Numbered from the stretch's first letter, positions 8,570 through 18,340 are shown. The stretch is 64,000 bases of DNA from an uncultured Lachnospiraceae bacterium (GCA_944384295.1 CALWSU010000007.1:1-64000), one strand, 5' to 3'. Numbers and translations are program-made. The notes: a model not told the origin generated them from the letters alone.

Positions 8570-10945
8570 TCAAAAAGTTTCATGTGCATTTCTAGCAATG
8601 ATAGAATCTTGCATAGATTTCGACAAATTGACAAATTGTGTACTATATCCTGCAACACGTACCAATAAATCTTTATAATCTTCTGGATGCGCTTGTGCTT
8701 TGCGTAATGTTTCTGTAGAAACTGTATTGAATTGTACATGGAATGCACCCAATGCAAAATAAGATTGAATCATAGCACCTAAATTTGCTTGACCTCGTTT
8801 GGTTGCAACTAAATCTTGATTCAGGCGTAAGTTCAGCAATGTACCACCGCTATGCAAATCTTGATTCAGTTTTGCCGCAGAACGCATTGCTGCCAATGGT
8901 GTAGAAGTATCTGTCCCAACATATGGGGATACCCCTTCGGAAATGGGTTCTGTTGCTTTACGACCATCTGGAGTCGCACCCAACACTTTACCAGTGGGCA
9001 GATAGTTGGAAATCCCCATAAATGCAGACAGGAAGTTATGACCGTAAATATCTTTATATTGATGTACTTCCTCATAAAAGAAATTACCGATTTCTCTTGC
9101 AATATCATCTACATAATCATCATCATTGCCATATTTGGGCACCGCTTGCGCTTTTGCACGCAATACATCATAGCCTTCCCAATTGGCATCAATTGCATCA
9201 ATCAATTCTGACATGGTAGTTACATGGTCTTCAAATACTAATTTTTTGATGACTGCCAAAGAATTTGCCACAACAGCAATCCCAATACCAGTAATGACGG
9301 GACCAATATTATATTTTGCGCCACCTTTTGTCAGGTCTTTGCCATTTTTCATACAATCTTCGATACAAGCTGACATAAATGGTCTAGGTACCATTTCCAC
9401 ATGCAGTCTTTGTGCCGCAATCAAACTGATGACTGCTTGTTTGATTAAGTATGCAAATTGTTTATAAAATGCTTTTTCTACTTCTTCATAAGATGTAAAT
9501 TGTTTTGGATCTTTTTCATCTAAAGCAATGTGTTTTCCGCTCAGACGGCTTTTGCCTTGATTGGTAGCAAATTCTAGTGCTGCCGCAAAATTGAGATTTG
9601 CTGCGGAAGTCCATTCTCCTGTTTTACGGAAATGTGGTACAACACAGCCGCAATTTGACCAATCTCTTGCATCTTCTGGTTCATAACCTGCATTAATCAA
9701 CATTTGATAGCCTGCTTGGTCGCTATGGATTGCAGGAAATCCTGTACCTTTGCTTACCAAATGTGTCACAGCTGCCATAAATTCATCGGGACAATCTGGA
9801 TGAATACGTACACTCAAACCAGGTTGATGTGCCATAGTATTTTCTGTTGCTTGCAAACAGATGTATGACAGTTCATTGGTAGCATCTTTACCATCGCGTG
9901 TTCTGCCGCCTACGGTTAGATTTTGGAATTGGTTATATCCAGCAAAGAAATCTGCGGTATTGGCTGAAATGGTCCATACCCATTCGGATAATTTCAACCA
10001 CAGACATTCTACCCATTCCAATGCTTCTGCTTTTGTCAAAATACCTGCTTCGCAATCTGCTTGATAATAAGGATACATATATTGGTCGAATCGTCCCGGA
10101 TTCCATGCCAAAGGATTTTCAGACAAAATACCACCTAATTGTGTAAACCACATAAATTGTAATGCTTGTTTGAAGGTTTTGGGTGGTTGTTCTGGTACGA
10201 CATCACAGCTTTCTGCAATTTCAAGCAATTCTGCTTTTCGTTTTGTATCTGATTCTGTTTCTGCCATTTCTCTGGCTTTTTGTGCATAACGATGTGCCAA
10301 TGTGATAATACCATCACATACCAAAATAATCGAACGATAAAACTCTATTTTTTCAGCACCTTCTAAAGAAGTAGCATCAAGTTCAGATAAATATGTTTCT
10401 GCTTCTTTTTTGATACCACCAAACCCTTTTTTGAATAGTACATCTTGATAGTCCGCTGTAATTTCTCCGACTGCTTGACGCCATTTGGAATCTGTATCTA
10501 CAAAACCAGTATCCACAGCAACACGTTTTGTTTCTTCAGAAAGTTGTGCCAAAAACGCTTCTTCCAAAGATTTATTTTTCCAATAAGGGAAAATTTCTTT
10601 TCGTACAAATGCTCGTTGTGCATCTGTCATTTCGTAAGGATCTTGCGCGCGTGTTGCAAAGGTATCCATTTCGCGATCTACCCATGTCCATGAAAATTCA
10701 GGTGTCAGTATACCGCATTTCCGAAATTCACCGCTGCAACCCACAATCAGTTCATCTGGAAAAATGTTGACACACAATTCTTTGCAGGTGTCGTAAAATG
10801 CCTGTGCGCGTCGTATGGCTACAGGTTGCCCTTCTGTACGTTTGTGAGATTCTGTCCAAATTCTTGCACGTTCATAAGAGATTGCTGGTTTGCTATTTAC
10901 ATAATTCAAACGGATTCTTTCTACTCTTTCTGTTGAGCCTGCCAT
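8570..10945 (-). CDS. glycyl radical enzyme of unassigned substrate
   Basis: A 791-residue member of the PFL/glycyl radical family. The glycyl radical site is in RVAGYSTQFVNLS (Gly766) and the thiyl cysteine is Cys434 in NCGCVVPHF. The size and the positions of both residues resemble hydroxyproline dehydratase and related lyases (about 790 residues), not PFL, which has a Cys-Cys pair. Dehydratases, CutC and isethionate lyase share a C-x-E motif with a glutamate two residues after the cysteine; here that residue is Val436. Other family blocks ([38 protein letters not shown]) are intact. The ATG at 10945 has AAAGGGTG upstream. It is the second gene of a regulator-enzyme-activase operon. Dehydratase, decarboxylase or a new reaction are all possible; the substrate is unknown. 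Confidence 0.88.
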   Translation of the reverse strand: MAGSTERVERIRLNYVNSKPAISYERARIWTESHKRTEGQPVAIRRAQAFYDTCKELCVNIFPDELIVGCSGEFRKCGILTPEFSWTWVDREMDTFATRAQDPYEMTDAQRAFVRKEIFPYWKNKSLEEAFLAQLSEETKRVAVDTGFVDTDSKWRQAVGEITADYQDVLFKKGFGGIKKEAETYLSELDATSLEGAEKIEFYRSIILVCDGIITLAHRYAQKAREMAETESDTKRKAELLEIAESCDVVPEQPPKTFKQALQFMWFTQLGGILSENPLAWNPGRFDQYMYPYYQADCEAGILTKAEALEWVECLWLKLSEWVWTISANTADFFAGYNQFQNLTVGGRTRDGKDATNELSYICLQATENTMAHQPGLSVRIHPDCPDEFMAAVTHLVSKGTGFPAIHSDQAGYQMLINAGYEPEDARDWSNCGCVVPHFRKTGEWTSAANLNFAAALEFATNQGKSRLSGKHIALDEKDPKQFTSYEEVEKAFYKQFAYLIKQAVISLIAAQRLHVEMVPRPFMSACIEDCMKNGKDLTKGGAKYNIGPVITGIGIAVVANSLAVIKKLVFEDHVTTMSELIDAIDANWEGYDVLRAKAQAVPKYGNDDDYVDDIAREIGNFFYEEVHQYKDIYGHNFLSAFMGISNYLPTGKVLGATPDGRKATEPISEGVSPYVGTDTSTPLAAMRSAAKLNQDLHSGGTLLNLRLNQDLVATKRGQANLGAMIQSYFALGAFHVQFNTVSTETLRKAQAHPEDYKDLLVRVAGYSTQFVNLSKSMQDSIIARNAHETF

Positions 10946-10967
10946 TCCTGTCACCCTTTCTCAAATT

Positions 10968-11522
10968 TTAAGTTTGATAGTAAATGAGCATACAAATACG
11001 TGTCAGTCCTTCTGCCCCATTGCGATAAGTATGAGGACGGTCTGCGGAAAAACGAATGGCATCGCCTTTTTCTACGCGATAGCTGATACCATCTAATTCC
11101 AACAAAAAGCAGCCTTCATACACCATAACAATTTCTTCTGTTCCTGCTTCATGTGCTTCTGATATTGAGCAGGAATCTTTGTCCATTTCAATTGAAAGCA
11201 TTTCAAACCTACGCTGTTTTTGATATGGAAAAAATGGATATAACCGAAAATGACCTGCATCACTCAGCAAAGGCTGTATCGTATCTTTGTGTATGATTTC
11301 CGTTTCCTGTTCTGCTTGTTCCAATAGTGCAGTAAAGGAAATGTGTAAGCCAGTGGCGATTTTCCAAAGTGTTGCAATGGTTGGGCTGGATTCTCCGCGT
11401 TCAATTTGCCCTAACATACTTTTGCTGACACCTGTCATATCTGATACAGTATCTAAACTCCATTTGTTATCTTTTCTAATTTTTTTCAAATTTTCCGAAA
11501 TAATATGGCTCATTTCATCCAT
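10968..11522 (-). CDS. XRE-family regulator with C-terminal cupin domain
   Basis: Residues 8-65 are a Cro/C1-type helix-turn-helix (WSLDTVSDMTGVSKSMLGQIERGESSPTIATLWKIA split over two helices), and residues 105-184 are a small cupin barrel (EEIVMVYEGCFLLELDG, GDAIRFSADRPHTYRN) that usually binds a small effector. Such proteins commonly regulate the adjacent catabolic or amine pathway. It is the first gene of the operon, 22 bases ahead of the glycyl radical enzyme, and its promoter overlaps palindromes at 11588-11611 and 11647-11656, consistent with autoregulation (inference). The ATG at 11522 follows GAGG at good spacing. Confidence 0.9.
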   Translation of the reverse strand: MDEMSHIISENLKKIRKDNKWSLDTVSDMTGVSKSMLGQIERGESSPTIATLWKIATGLHISFTALLEQAEQETEIIHKDTIQPLLSDAGHFRLYPFFPYQKQRRFEMLSIEMDKDSCSISEAHEAGTEEIVMVYEGCFLLELDGISYRVEKGDAIRFSADRPHTYRNGAEGLTRICMLIYYQT

Positions 11523-11576
11523 ATTTCTGCCTCTTTCCTATTCTGATTGGCATAAGTAGGTCTTTTTTGAAAAACT

Positions 11577-11667
11577 GCACATTTTGTACGCTATAACGTT
11601 TTTTATAGCGTAACATAGTTTTCAATGACTGTCAATGATATCCAAACGTTATAACGCACATTTTGTA
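11577..11667 (-). promoter_or_regulatory. promoter and operator region of the glycyl radical enzyme operon
   Basis: On the minus strand TTGACA (11635-11630) and TACGCT (11612-11607) are 17 bases apart. A 9-bp inverted repeat (11588-11596 with 11603-11611, six-base spacer) covers the -10 side. A perfect 10-bp palindrome CGTTATAACG sits at 11647-11656, upstream of the -35, and a one-mismatch copy, CGCTATAACG, at 11589-11598. GCACATTTTGTA occurs twice, at 11577-11588 and 11656-11667, adjoining each palindrome. This looks like a two-site operator, most simply for the adjacent cupin-XRE regulator. Confidence 0.6.
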
Positions 11668-11706
11668 TGAATATATAAAAACAAGATATCAATTCTTGTG
11701 CAGTCA

Positions 11707-14700
11707 CTACAAAATAAAGGACACTTTACTGCCAACATTACTTTTTTGTACAATTAATTTTTTTTCTATACTTTCTTTCAATTCTGTAACATGTGATATA
11801 ATCCCAACCATGCGATTGCCGTGAGATAGTTGTTGTAAAATTTCTACTGCTTGTTCCCTAGATTGTTCATCTAATGCACCAAAACCTTCATCTATGAACA
11901 TAGCATTGATTTCTACACCGCCTGCTGTTTGTTGTATCATATCGGATAAACCTAATGCCAAACTCAAAGAAGCCTTAAATGCTTCGCCGCCGGACAACGA
12001 TTTGATTCCTCTTGGTTTTCCGGTATAGTCATCTAATACCTCCAATTCCAAGCCAGATTGTATCCGTTTATCACTTGTACCGTCTAAACGACGCAAGTGA
12101 AAACGCCCATTTGTCATTTGCACAAATCGTATATTTGCTAATTCTACCATACGTTCAAAATAAAAGCTCTGAATAAAGATTTCAAAAGTACGTTTTTCTC
12201 CTTGTACGCTATATTGTCCATTTGCTGCCTTGGATAATTCTGCAACAGGCAAATATTCTTGTTCTGCGGTTTGTCTATTTTTCCAAGCTTGTAACGCATG
12301 ATGATATGCGGCATCTTGTACTGCCCACAATCCTTTTTGCTTTTCCTTTTGCTGTTGTAACTGCATTTTTTGCTGCTGTAATGTATCGACTTCTTCCTGT
12401 AGTTGTTGCAAATTGTGCTTTTCTTTTCCAATCGCATCTTTTTGGCGATTTTCCAACAATATCTTGCTTTTTACCAATGCAGTAAAGTATTTTTGTATTT
12501 CATTTTCTTTTTGCTCTAATACATTACGTTCTAACAAAATAGCGATATATTCATCTTGAGAAGAAAATCCTTCTTCCTGTAAAGCATTTTCAAAATCTTG
12601 TTTTGCTTGGTCTTCCTGTTGCTGATAGGTTTCTAAATTTTCTTTTTCTTGTTCTATCTTGCTGTTGATTTGTGTCAGCAAATCTTGTATCTCTTGCCAT
12701 TCTTGCTCTATTTGTTCGATTTGTGTTAGTTGCTGCAATATTTTATTTTTTTCTTGTTGCAAAGTTTTTTTGGCTTCTGCCCATGTGATGGTATCATCTA
12801 ACCGTTTTTGTAATGTTTGATATTCCCCTACCATAATATTTGTTTTTTTCTGCAAAATTTCTAAAGTATCTGTATCTTCCTTGGTAGTTTGTTCTAGTTT
12901 TTGTAATTGTACTTCTTGATGTTGTTTGGTTTGCAGTAGTTTTTGTATCTCTAACTGCTGTTTTTGATATAGATTCTTTTTCTCTTGTATTGTATTTGCT
13001 TGTTCTTGTAGCTGCTGTAATACAAAATCACAATCCTGTATACTTTCCATGCCAAGTGGTTTGAGTTTATCCATCCGCTCTGTTTGCACTTTCTCAAGCT
13101 GTTCCAAAACCGCTTTTTGTTCTTGTCCATCTCGGATGATTTTTTCTAAAGCTTGACGTGTCTGTTGTTCTTTTGATTGTAATGTTTCCCATTCTTCTTT
13201 GGTTGGAGCATGTTCTGGAAGAACCGCTTTTTGTGGATGATGTAATGCACCACAAACCGGACAAGGCATACCGTCAATCAAATCTTTTGCCAAAATTCCA
13301 GCTTGCGCATCTAAATATTGTCGCTGTGCAGAATCAGCATTTTGTTTTTGTTTCTCCCAATTCTCTCTTGTTTGGGTATATTTTGTACGCAATGTTTCCA
13401 ATTTTTGCTCAATTTGCACGAGTTCATTTTGCTTTGTTTGTACTTCCAATATAGAATGATACTGCATCTGATTTTGATTTTCATATTCTGTTAATTGTTC
13501 TATCTGTTGTGTCAGTATCGGCAGAGTGGATTCTTTTTCTTGTATTTCTGTTAAGACTTGTACTAAATTTTCTTTTTTTTCTTCATTTGCTCGTATTTGT
13601 GTTTGCAATGCATTGATGTTTTGTTTTTGCTTTTGTATGGTTTGGTATAATGTATCACGTGTTTGATAGTCTTCTATTTCTTTTTCTTTTGCCAATAGTT
13701 CCGCTTGTTTTTGTTGTATCTGAGATTTTATTTCTGCAATTTTTTGCTGTTCTTGTTTCTTCTGTGTGTGTTGTAAAATTGCTTGCTTTTGTTGTTCTTC
13801 TAACACCTGTAAATTATGTTGCATTCTGATTTTATTTTGTTGTGTTTGCTGTAAAATCAATTCTTTCGGCTGCACATAATCCAAAGCTCGTCTTTGTTGC
13901 AAAACTTGTTTTTTCCTATCTTTTTGTATTTCTTCTTGAGCTTGCAATGCTTGATATGATTTTTGCGCTTCTGTTAAGAGATTCCATATCTGCATATCCG
14001 CTTGTGCTTTTATCAAGGCAGTTTGTTTTTGTTGTAGAATGTTCTCTTGTATTTGTAATTGTTGCTCTAAATTTTGCCATTGCAGTTGGCTTGCATTCTG
14101 TGTTTTTTGTATTTCATGCAATAATTCTGGTACTTGGTATAAAGCATCGTCTGGCAAAACAGTCAGCCCACATTGTGAAAGATAGGTCAGCAACTTTGTG
14201 CCGCATTCTTCATAGGCAGATTTCTTTTGTTTTTCCATTTCTTTCAGTTCATCTTGTAACCGTCGATAGAAATCTGTGTGAAATACTTTGCGAAAGATTT
14301 CCCCTCTTTCTTTGCTGTCTGCATATAATAGCTTTAAAAATTCCCCTTGTGCAATCATGGCAATTTGCTTAAATTGTCCTGCATCAATTCCCAATAATTC
14401 CTCCACAGCTTGTGTTACTTTTTTTGCACCTGTAATCACATTTCCTTGTGCATCAATCAAATGTGCATCTGCAGAAGAAGTAGTCAAGCCATCTCCACGT
14501 TTTTTTGCACGTGTGTAGGTAGGTTTGCGCCAAATACGATATTTTTTGTTGTGGAATAAAAATTCTAATTCTACATAAGTTTCGGTATCTATCTCTGCAA
14601 AATCACTACGCAAACTGCTTTCCTCACGATAGGAACCGCTTACTTCTCCAAATAAAGCAAAACATATGGCATCAAATAAAGTCGTTTTCCCAGCGCCAGT

Positions 14701-14808
14701 ATCTCCTGTAATCAAAAAAATACCTTCGCTTGCCAATTCTGATAGAGGAATCTGAATTTCTTTTGCATAAGGACCAAAAGCGGAAATCTTAATCCATAAA
14801 GGCTTCAT
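11707..14808 (-). CDS. sbcC: SbcC, ATPase subunit of the SbcCD nuclease
   Basis: SMC/Rad50-like ATPase that, with SbcD, cuts DNA hairpins and processes double-strand ends. The N-terminal lobe has the Walker A motif ITGDTGAGKTT; two very long Gln-rich coiled coils flank the zinc hook CPVC (in DGMPCPVCGALHHP, near the middle); the C-terminal lobe has the ABC signature SLSGGEAFKASLSLALG and the Walker B FIDEGFGALD. At 1033 residues it is the normal length. The ATG at 14808 overlaps the sbcD stop codon (ATGA), showing translational coupling; an in-frame start 27 bases earlier lies inside sbcD. The coiled coil is unusually rich in glutamine codons. Confidence 0.95.
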   Translation of the reverse strand: MKPLWIKISAFGPYAKEIQIPLSELASEGIFLITGDTGAGKTTLFDAICFALFGEVSGSYREESSLRSDFAEIDTETYVELEFLFHNKKYRIWRKPTYTRAKKRGDGLTTSSADAHLIDAQGNVITGAKKVTQAVEELLGIDAGQFKQIAMIAQGEFLKLLYADSKERGEIFRKVFHTDFYRRLQDELKEMEKQKKSAYEECGTKLLTYLSQCGLTVLPDDALYQVPELLHEIQKTQNASQLQWQNLEQQLQIQENILQQKQTALIKAQADMQIWNLLTEAQKSYQALQAQEEIQKDRKKQVLQQRRALDYVQPKELILQQTQQNKIRMQHNLQVLEEQQKQAILQHTQKKQEQQKIAEIKSQIQQKQAELLAKEKEIEDYQTRDTLYQTIQKQKQNINALQTQIRANEEKKENLVQVLTEIQEKESTLPILTQQIEQLTEYENQNQMQYHSILEVQTKQNELVQIEQKLETLRTKYTQTRENWEKQKQNADSAQRQYLDAQAGILAKDLIDGMPCPVCGALHHPQKAVLPEHAPTKEEWETLQSKEQQTRQALEKIIRDGQEQKAVLEQLEKVQTERMDKLKPLGMESIQDCDFVLQQLQEQANTIQEKKNLYQKQQLEIQKLLQTKQHQEVQLQKLEQTTKEDTDTLEILQKKTNIMVGEYQTLQKRLDDTITWAEAKKTLQQEKNKILQQLTQIEQIEQEWQEIQDLLTQINSKIEQEKENLETYQQQEDQAKQDFENALQEEGFSSQDEYIAILLERNVLEQKENEIQKYFTALVKSKILLENRQKDAIGKEKHNLQQLQEEVDTLQQQKMQLQQQKEKQKGLWAVQDAAYHHALQAWKNRQTAEQEYLPVAELSKAANGQYSVQGEKRTFEIFIQSFYFERMVELANIRFVQMTNGRFHLRRLDGTSDKRIQSGLELEVLDDYTGKPRGIKSLSGGEAFKASLSLALGLSDMIQQTAGGVEINAMFIDEGFGALDEQSREQAVEILQQLSHGNRMVGIISHVTELKESIEKKLIVQKSNVGSKVSFIL

Positions 14809-15947
14809 TCGCCATCGCCTCCTATTTTTTGCCAAATTTGCATCAGCAATGTATTTTGTTCTTCTGTCAAAGCATGCCCTTGCTGTTTTTCAAAAAAAGC
14901 TGCAAACAATGCTTGTCCATTTAATGTTTCTGGTATATTTTCCGTTTCATATGTACTGTTGATTTCATTGCGTTCTGTAATACGTTCCACACACATCAAA
15001 TTCGGGTAATATTGTCGTAATTTTGTAACAGGGTCTAACACTATTCCAGAATCGGTTAGCATAGCACGTACATAATCAGTACTTCCCCCTTCTTCAGAAG
15101 CAGCTTGTAACAGAGATTCTAAAGGACCTCTGATTTCGCGCATATTGTGTAAAGGTTGTAGAGGAACAAATTCTATAGAAATATTCCCTTTTTCTTGTAT
15201 ATCTATGATAGTGACGCCCTTTTTTTGATTGATTTCTGAGAAAGAATATCGTAATAAAGAACCGCCATATCGTATGGTATCTTTGCCAATGCGTTGTGGA
15301 CTATGTAAATGACCTAATGCAACATAATCAAAATCAAAAAATAGACTTGCATCAATTTCATCTACACCGCCTAATGTTTTACGTTCAGAATCGCTTTCCT
15401 CAGCAGTATCTTTCCAAGTGACAAATTGATGTGCCAATAAAATATTGCGTTTTGTAGTATCTAAATCAGTATGTGTAAGCACCCATTGTATCGCTTGTGC
15501 ATAGGAGAGATGTGTGTCTTCTTCTAAAAAAGGCAGCAACATGGCGGGTTTTAAAAAAGGTAATAAATAAAAGCGAATTTCACCATATGCATCGTTTTGA
15601 GAAATATGATGTAATGTACCATCAAAAGCACCACATAGATATATATTTTGTTTTTCCAAAATGCGACTGCCAAAATCTAAGCGTGTAGCCGAATCATGAT
15701 TTCCAGAAATCATATAAATTGGGATTCCTATTTTTTGCAAACGAGTTAAGAACTGGTCTAAAAGTTGTACAGCTTCTATGGGTGGAATAGATTTATCATA
15801 TATATCACCACTGATTAGTATACCATCTGGTTGGTGCGTTTCTGCCAAATCACAAATTTGAGATAAAGCATATTTTTGGTCTGTGAGCATAGAAAATTCA
15901 TATACTTTTTTTCCTAAATGCAAATCACTGATATGAAATAATTTCAT
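14805..15947 (-). CDS. sbcD: SbcD, nuclease subunit of the SbcCD complex
   Basis: Mre11-like Mn-dependent phosphoesterase. The five metallophosphatase motifs are present: DLHLGK, GDIYDKS, GNHDS, LLAHQF and LGHLHSPQ. The C-terminal cap region that binds SbcC follows. The protein has 380 residues, as in other Firmicutes. The start MKLFHISDLHLG at 15947 is the conserved N terminus and has GGGG upstream; the open frame continues 22 codons further upstream without a ribosome site. First gene of the sbcDC pair, overlapping sbcC by four bases. Confidence 0.95.
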   Translation of the reverse strand: MKLFHISDLHLGKKVYEFSMLTDQKYALSQICDLAETHQPDGILISGDIYDKSIPPIEAVQLLDQFLTRLQKIGIPIYMISGNHDSATRLDFGSRILEKQNIYLCGAFDGTLHHISQNDAYGEIRFYLLPFLKPAMLLPFLEEDTHLSYAQAIQWVLTHTDLDTTKRNILLAHQFVTWKDTAEESDSERKTLGGVDEIDASLFFDFDYVALGHLHSPQRIGKDTIRYGGSLLRYSFSEINQKKGVTIIDIQEKGNISIEFVPLQPLHNMREIRGPLESLLQAASEEGGSTDYVRAMLTDSGIVLDPVTKLRQYYPNLMCVERITERNEINSTYETENIPETLNGQALFAAFFEKQQGHALTEEQNTLLMQIWQKIGGDGE

Positions 15948-16021
15948 ATAGATACCCCTTCCCGTTTTTATATAAAATAAAAAACTGTACACAATACAGC
16001 ACCGACAGAACAATCAAATGC

Positions 16022-16058
16022 AAAAAGTAAAAATGTCTGTCTGTGTCTATCGGCACAG
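16022..16058 (-). terminator. weak terminator after rseP
   Basis: A short stem (16041-16045 with 16054-16058) is followed on the minus strand by two T-rich runs. It is the only candidate stop for the long pyrH-to-rseP transcript; the stem is weak. Confidence 0.4.
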
Positions 16059-16082
16059 TCTTTTCCTCTATTTGGATTTTCT

Positions 16083-17168
16083 TTAGAATATTTTCATAAT
16101 GTCTGTATACATGACAAACACCATAAATCCCATCAAGAATACAAATCCAGCAAAGAGTATTTTATTTTCAATTTCTGGTTGCATGGGTTTCCTGCGTAAT
16201 ATTTCGATGAGCAACAATAAAATTCTGCCGCCATCTAATCCAGGAATCGGAAACAAATTTAACACGCCTAAGTTTGCACTTAAAACAGCCCCAATATATA
16301 TTACATTTTGAATCGCAGCGGAAATTCCGTACGTGAGACCAGCTTCGTAGCTATCACCTACTACTTTTACAATAGAAATTGGTCCGCCATATTCATCTGG
16401 TGAGGCTTGCATGGTAAATACACGCGCCAAACCACTGGCTGTTAGTTTTACATAGTTTATCATAGCATAATAACTGTATCGTATTGTTTCCCATACAGTT
16501 GCAGTATCATTGCCTTCTAACTTTTCTGATAATAAACCATTTTTCACAACAGGCGTAAAACCAACCAAATAACTATTTGTTTCTTCTGAAAATTGTGGTG
16601 TCAATTCATAACCATAAATTTCACCATCTCGTTTGACTTCCAATAAAATGGGTGTACTGCCATTCTGCATCATTTCGACTTGCATCTCATCGTAAATGTG
16701 GATTCTTGTTCCATTGATACAATAAATTTCATCACCTGGTTGTAGACCAATTTCAGCAGCTGGCGAATTTTCTAATACAGATGCAATTTTTGGTTCTATG
16801 ATATATCCTGTTGCTGTCAGACCAAATAAAAAGACTAAAGCCAATAAAAAATTCATAAATGGACCAGCAGCCATAATTGCCATACGTGCCCAAACCGATT
16901 TGGATAAGAAAGAACGTTCTGTAATTTCGCCTTCTTCGGTTTCGCCATGCAAACGGCAAAAACCACCTAATGGGAATAATCGCAAACTATATTCTGTTTC
17001 TCCGACTTGTTTAGATACGACTTTTTTGCCCATACCTACTGCAAATTCTTCTACCCAAACACCACATTTTTTTGCTACAATAAAATGACCAAATTCATGT
17101 ACGATGACAAGAACTCCAATCACAATCAATGATATGATAATTGAAGAAAGTATGCCAACCACCTCCAT
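16083..17168 (-). CDS. rseP: RseP/RasP site-2 intramembrane metalloprotease
   Basis: Cleaves anti-sigma factors and remnant signal peptides inside the membrane. The zinc motif HEFGH is in the first transmembrane helix (about residue 24-28), a PDZ domain spans roughly residues 125-205 (NSPAAEIGLQPGDEIYCING), and the LDGGR motif that supplies the third ligand is near residue 315. Three or four transmembrane helices are visible. Its 361 residues are normal for Firmicutes. It is last in the pyrH-frr-uppS-cdsA-dxr-rseP run, nine bases after dxr, a very conserved arrangement. Confidence 0.95.
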   Translation of the reverse strand: MEVVGILSSIIISLIVIGVLVIVHEFGHFIVAKKCGVWVEEFAVGMGKKVVSKQVGETEYSLRLFPLGGFCRLHGETEEGEITERSFLSKSVWARMAIMAAGPFMNFLLALVFLFGLTATGYIIEPKIASVLENSPAAEIGLQPGDEIYCINGTRIHIYDEMQVEMMQNGSTPILLEVKRDGEIYGYELTPQFSEETNSYLVGFTPVVKNGLLSEKLEGNDTATVWETIRYSYYAMINYVKLTASGLARVFTMQASPDEYGGPISIVKVVGDSYEAGLTYGISAAIQNVIYIGAVLSANLGVLNLFPIPGLDGGRILLLLIEILRRKPMQPEIENKILFAGFVFLMGFMVFVMYTDIMKIF

Positions 17169-17177
17169 ATTTTATAT

Positions 17178-18335
17178 TCATACATTGGCTTCTGTTGCGA
17201 AGGCTCTTGCCCATGCATCTGCTTGCAATAAATCTTCCAATGTATATGTCTGCTTTACAGTATATGCCTGCATTGTTTTTTCTATCAACACAGGAATATC
17301 TAAAAAACCAATTTTTCCATCTAAAAAGCGTGCAACAGCAATTTCATTTGCGGCATTGAGCACCGCAGGCATCGTACCGCCTATTTTCAAAGCGCGATAT
17401 GCCAACGCCAAACAACGAAATGTTTCTAAATCTGGTTGTTCAAATGTAAAATTTGTACGTTGTGTAAAATCAATTTTTGGGAAAGGATTTGCTGCACGCT
17501 TGGGATATGTCAAAGCATATTGTATTGGTACACGCATATCTGGTTCGCCCATTTGTGCAATCACAGCACCATCTTCATACTCTACTGCAGAATGTATGAT
17601 GCTTTGCGGATGTATCAAAACTTCAATTTGTGATACATCAACATCAAAAAGCCATTTTGCTTCCATGACTTCTAATCCTTTGTTCATCAAAGTTGCCGAA
17701 TCAATTGTGATTTTTTTCCCCATATTCCAATTGGGGTGGCGCAAAGCGTCTGCGGCTGTGATATGGGTCAATTCCTCGCGCTTTTTTCCACGAAATGGAC
17801 CGCCTGAAGCGGTTAACAAGATTCTGCGAATGCGATTTCCTGTATTGCCTTGCAGAGATTGAAAAATAGCAGAATGTTCGCTGTCTACAGGATAAATTTG
17901 AATCCCCCTTTTTTTCGCCAAATCCATGACCAATTGTCCAGCAGATACTAATGTTTCCTTGTTCGCCAAAGCAATGTTTTTTCCTGCTTCCATTGCCGCA
18001 AAGGTAGGACGTAATCCAATGTTGCCTACAACAGAAGTGACAACGGTATCGGCTTCTGGCAATGTTGCCGCTTCAATCAGACTATCCATACCAGATACCA
18101 CACGACAGTTGGTATCGCCTAATCGCGTACGCAATTCCTTCGCATTATCTTCGTCCATGACTGCAACCAATTGCGGACGATATTTTCTAGCTTGTTCTTC
18201 CAATCGTTTTATATTTTGATTGCCTGTAATTGCGCCTATTTTTATATTTCCCAATACATCTACGACTTCTAATGTTTGTGTACCAATAGAACCTGTAGAA
18301 CCCAAAATAGAAATTGTTCTCATTACTTTCACCAT
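17178..18335 (-). CDS. dxr: 1-deoxy-D-xylulose 5-phosphate reductoisomerase
   Basis: NADPH-dependent second step of the MEP isoprenoid pathway, making MEP from DXP. The N-terminal Rossmann motif ILGSTGSIG, the ANKETLV loop and the metal-binding DSEHSAIFQ motif are all present; the C-terminal helical domain is complete. The start is uncertain: MVKVMRTIS at 18335 has AAGG very close, a GTG at 18332 is better spaced, and MRTIS at 18323 matches most family starts. It begins only a few bases after cdsA ends, so the two are cotranscribed, linking isoprenoid synthesis with uppS use of the product. Confidence 0.95.
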   Translation of the reverse strand: MVKVMRTISILGSTGSIGTQTLEVVDVLGNIKIGAITGNQNIKRLEEQARKYRPQLVAVMDEDNAKELRTRLGDTNCRVVSGMDSLIEAATLPEADTVVTSVVGNIGLRPTFAAMEAGKNIALANKETLVSAGQLVMDLAKKRGIQIYPVDSEHSAIFQSLQGNTGNRIRRILLTASGGPFRGKKREELTHITAADALRHPNWNMGKKITIDSATLMNKGLEVMEAKWLFDVDVSQIEVLIHPQSIIHSAVEYEDGAVIAQMGEPDMRVPIQYALTYPKRAANPFPKIDFTQRTNFTFEQPDLETFRCLALAYRALKIGGTMPAVLNAANEIAVARFLDGKIGFLDIPVLIEKTMQAYTVKQTYTLEDLLQADAWARAFATEANV

Positions 18336-18340
18336 GTCCT

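Noticed and set aside
8570..10945. second pyruvate formate-lyase
   Set aside because: It has a single cysteine in GCVVPH instead of the Cys-Cys pair, and its activase carries the two-cluster ferredoxin insert that PflA lacks.
11707..14808. long plus-strand frames opposite sbcC
   Set aside because: They are antisense shadows created by the Gln-rich coiled-coil codons and have no ribosome sites or family motifs.
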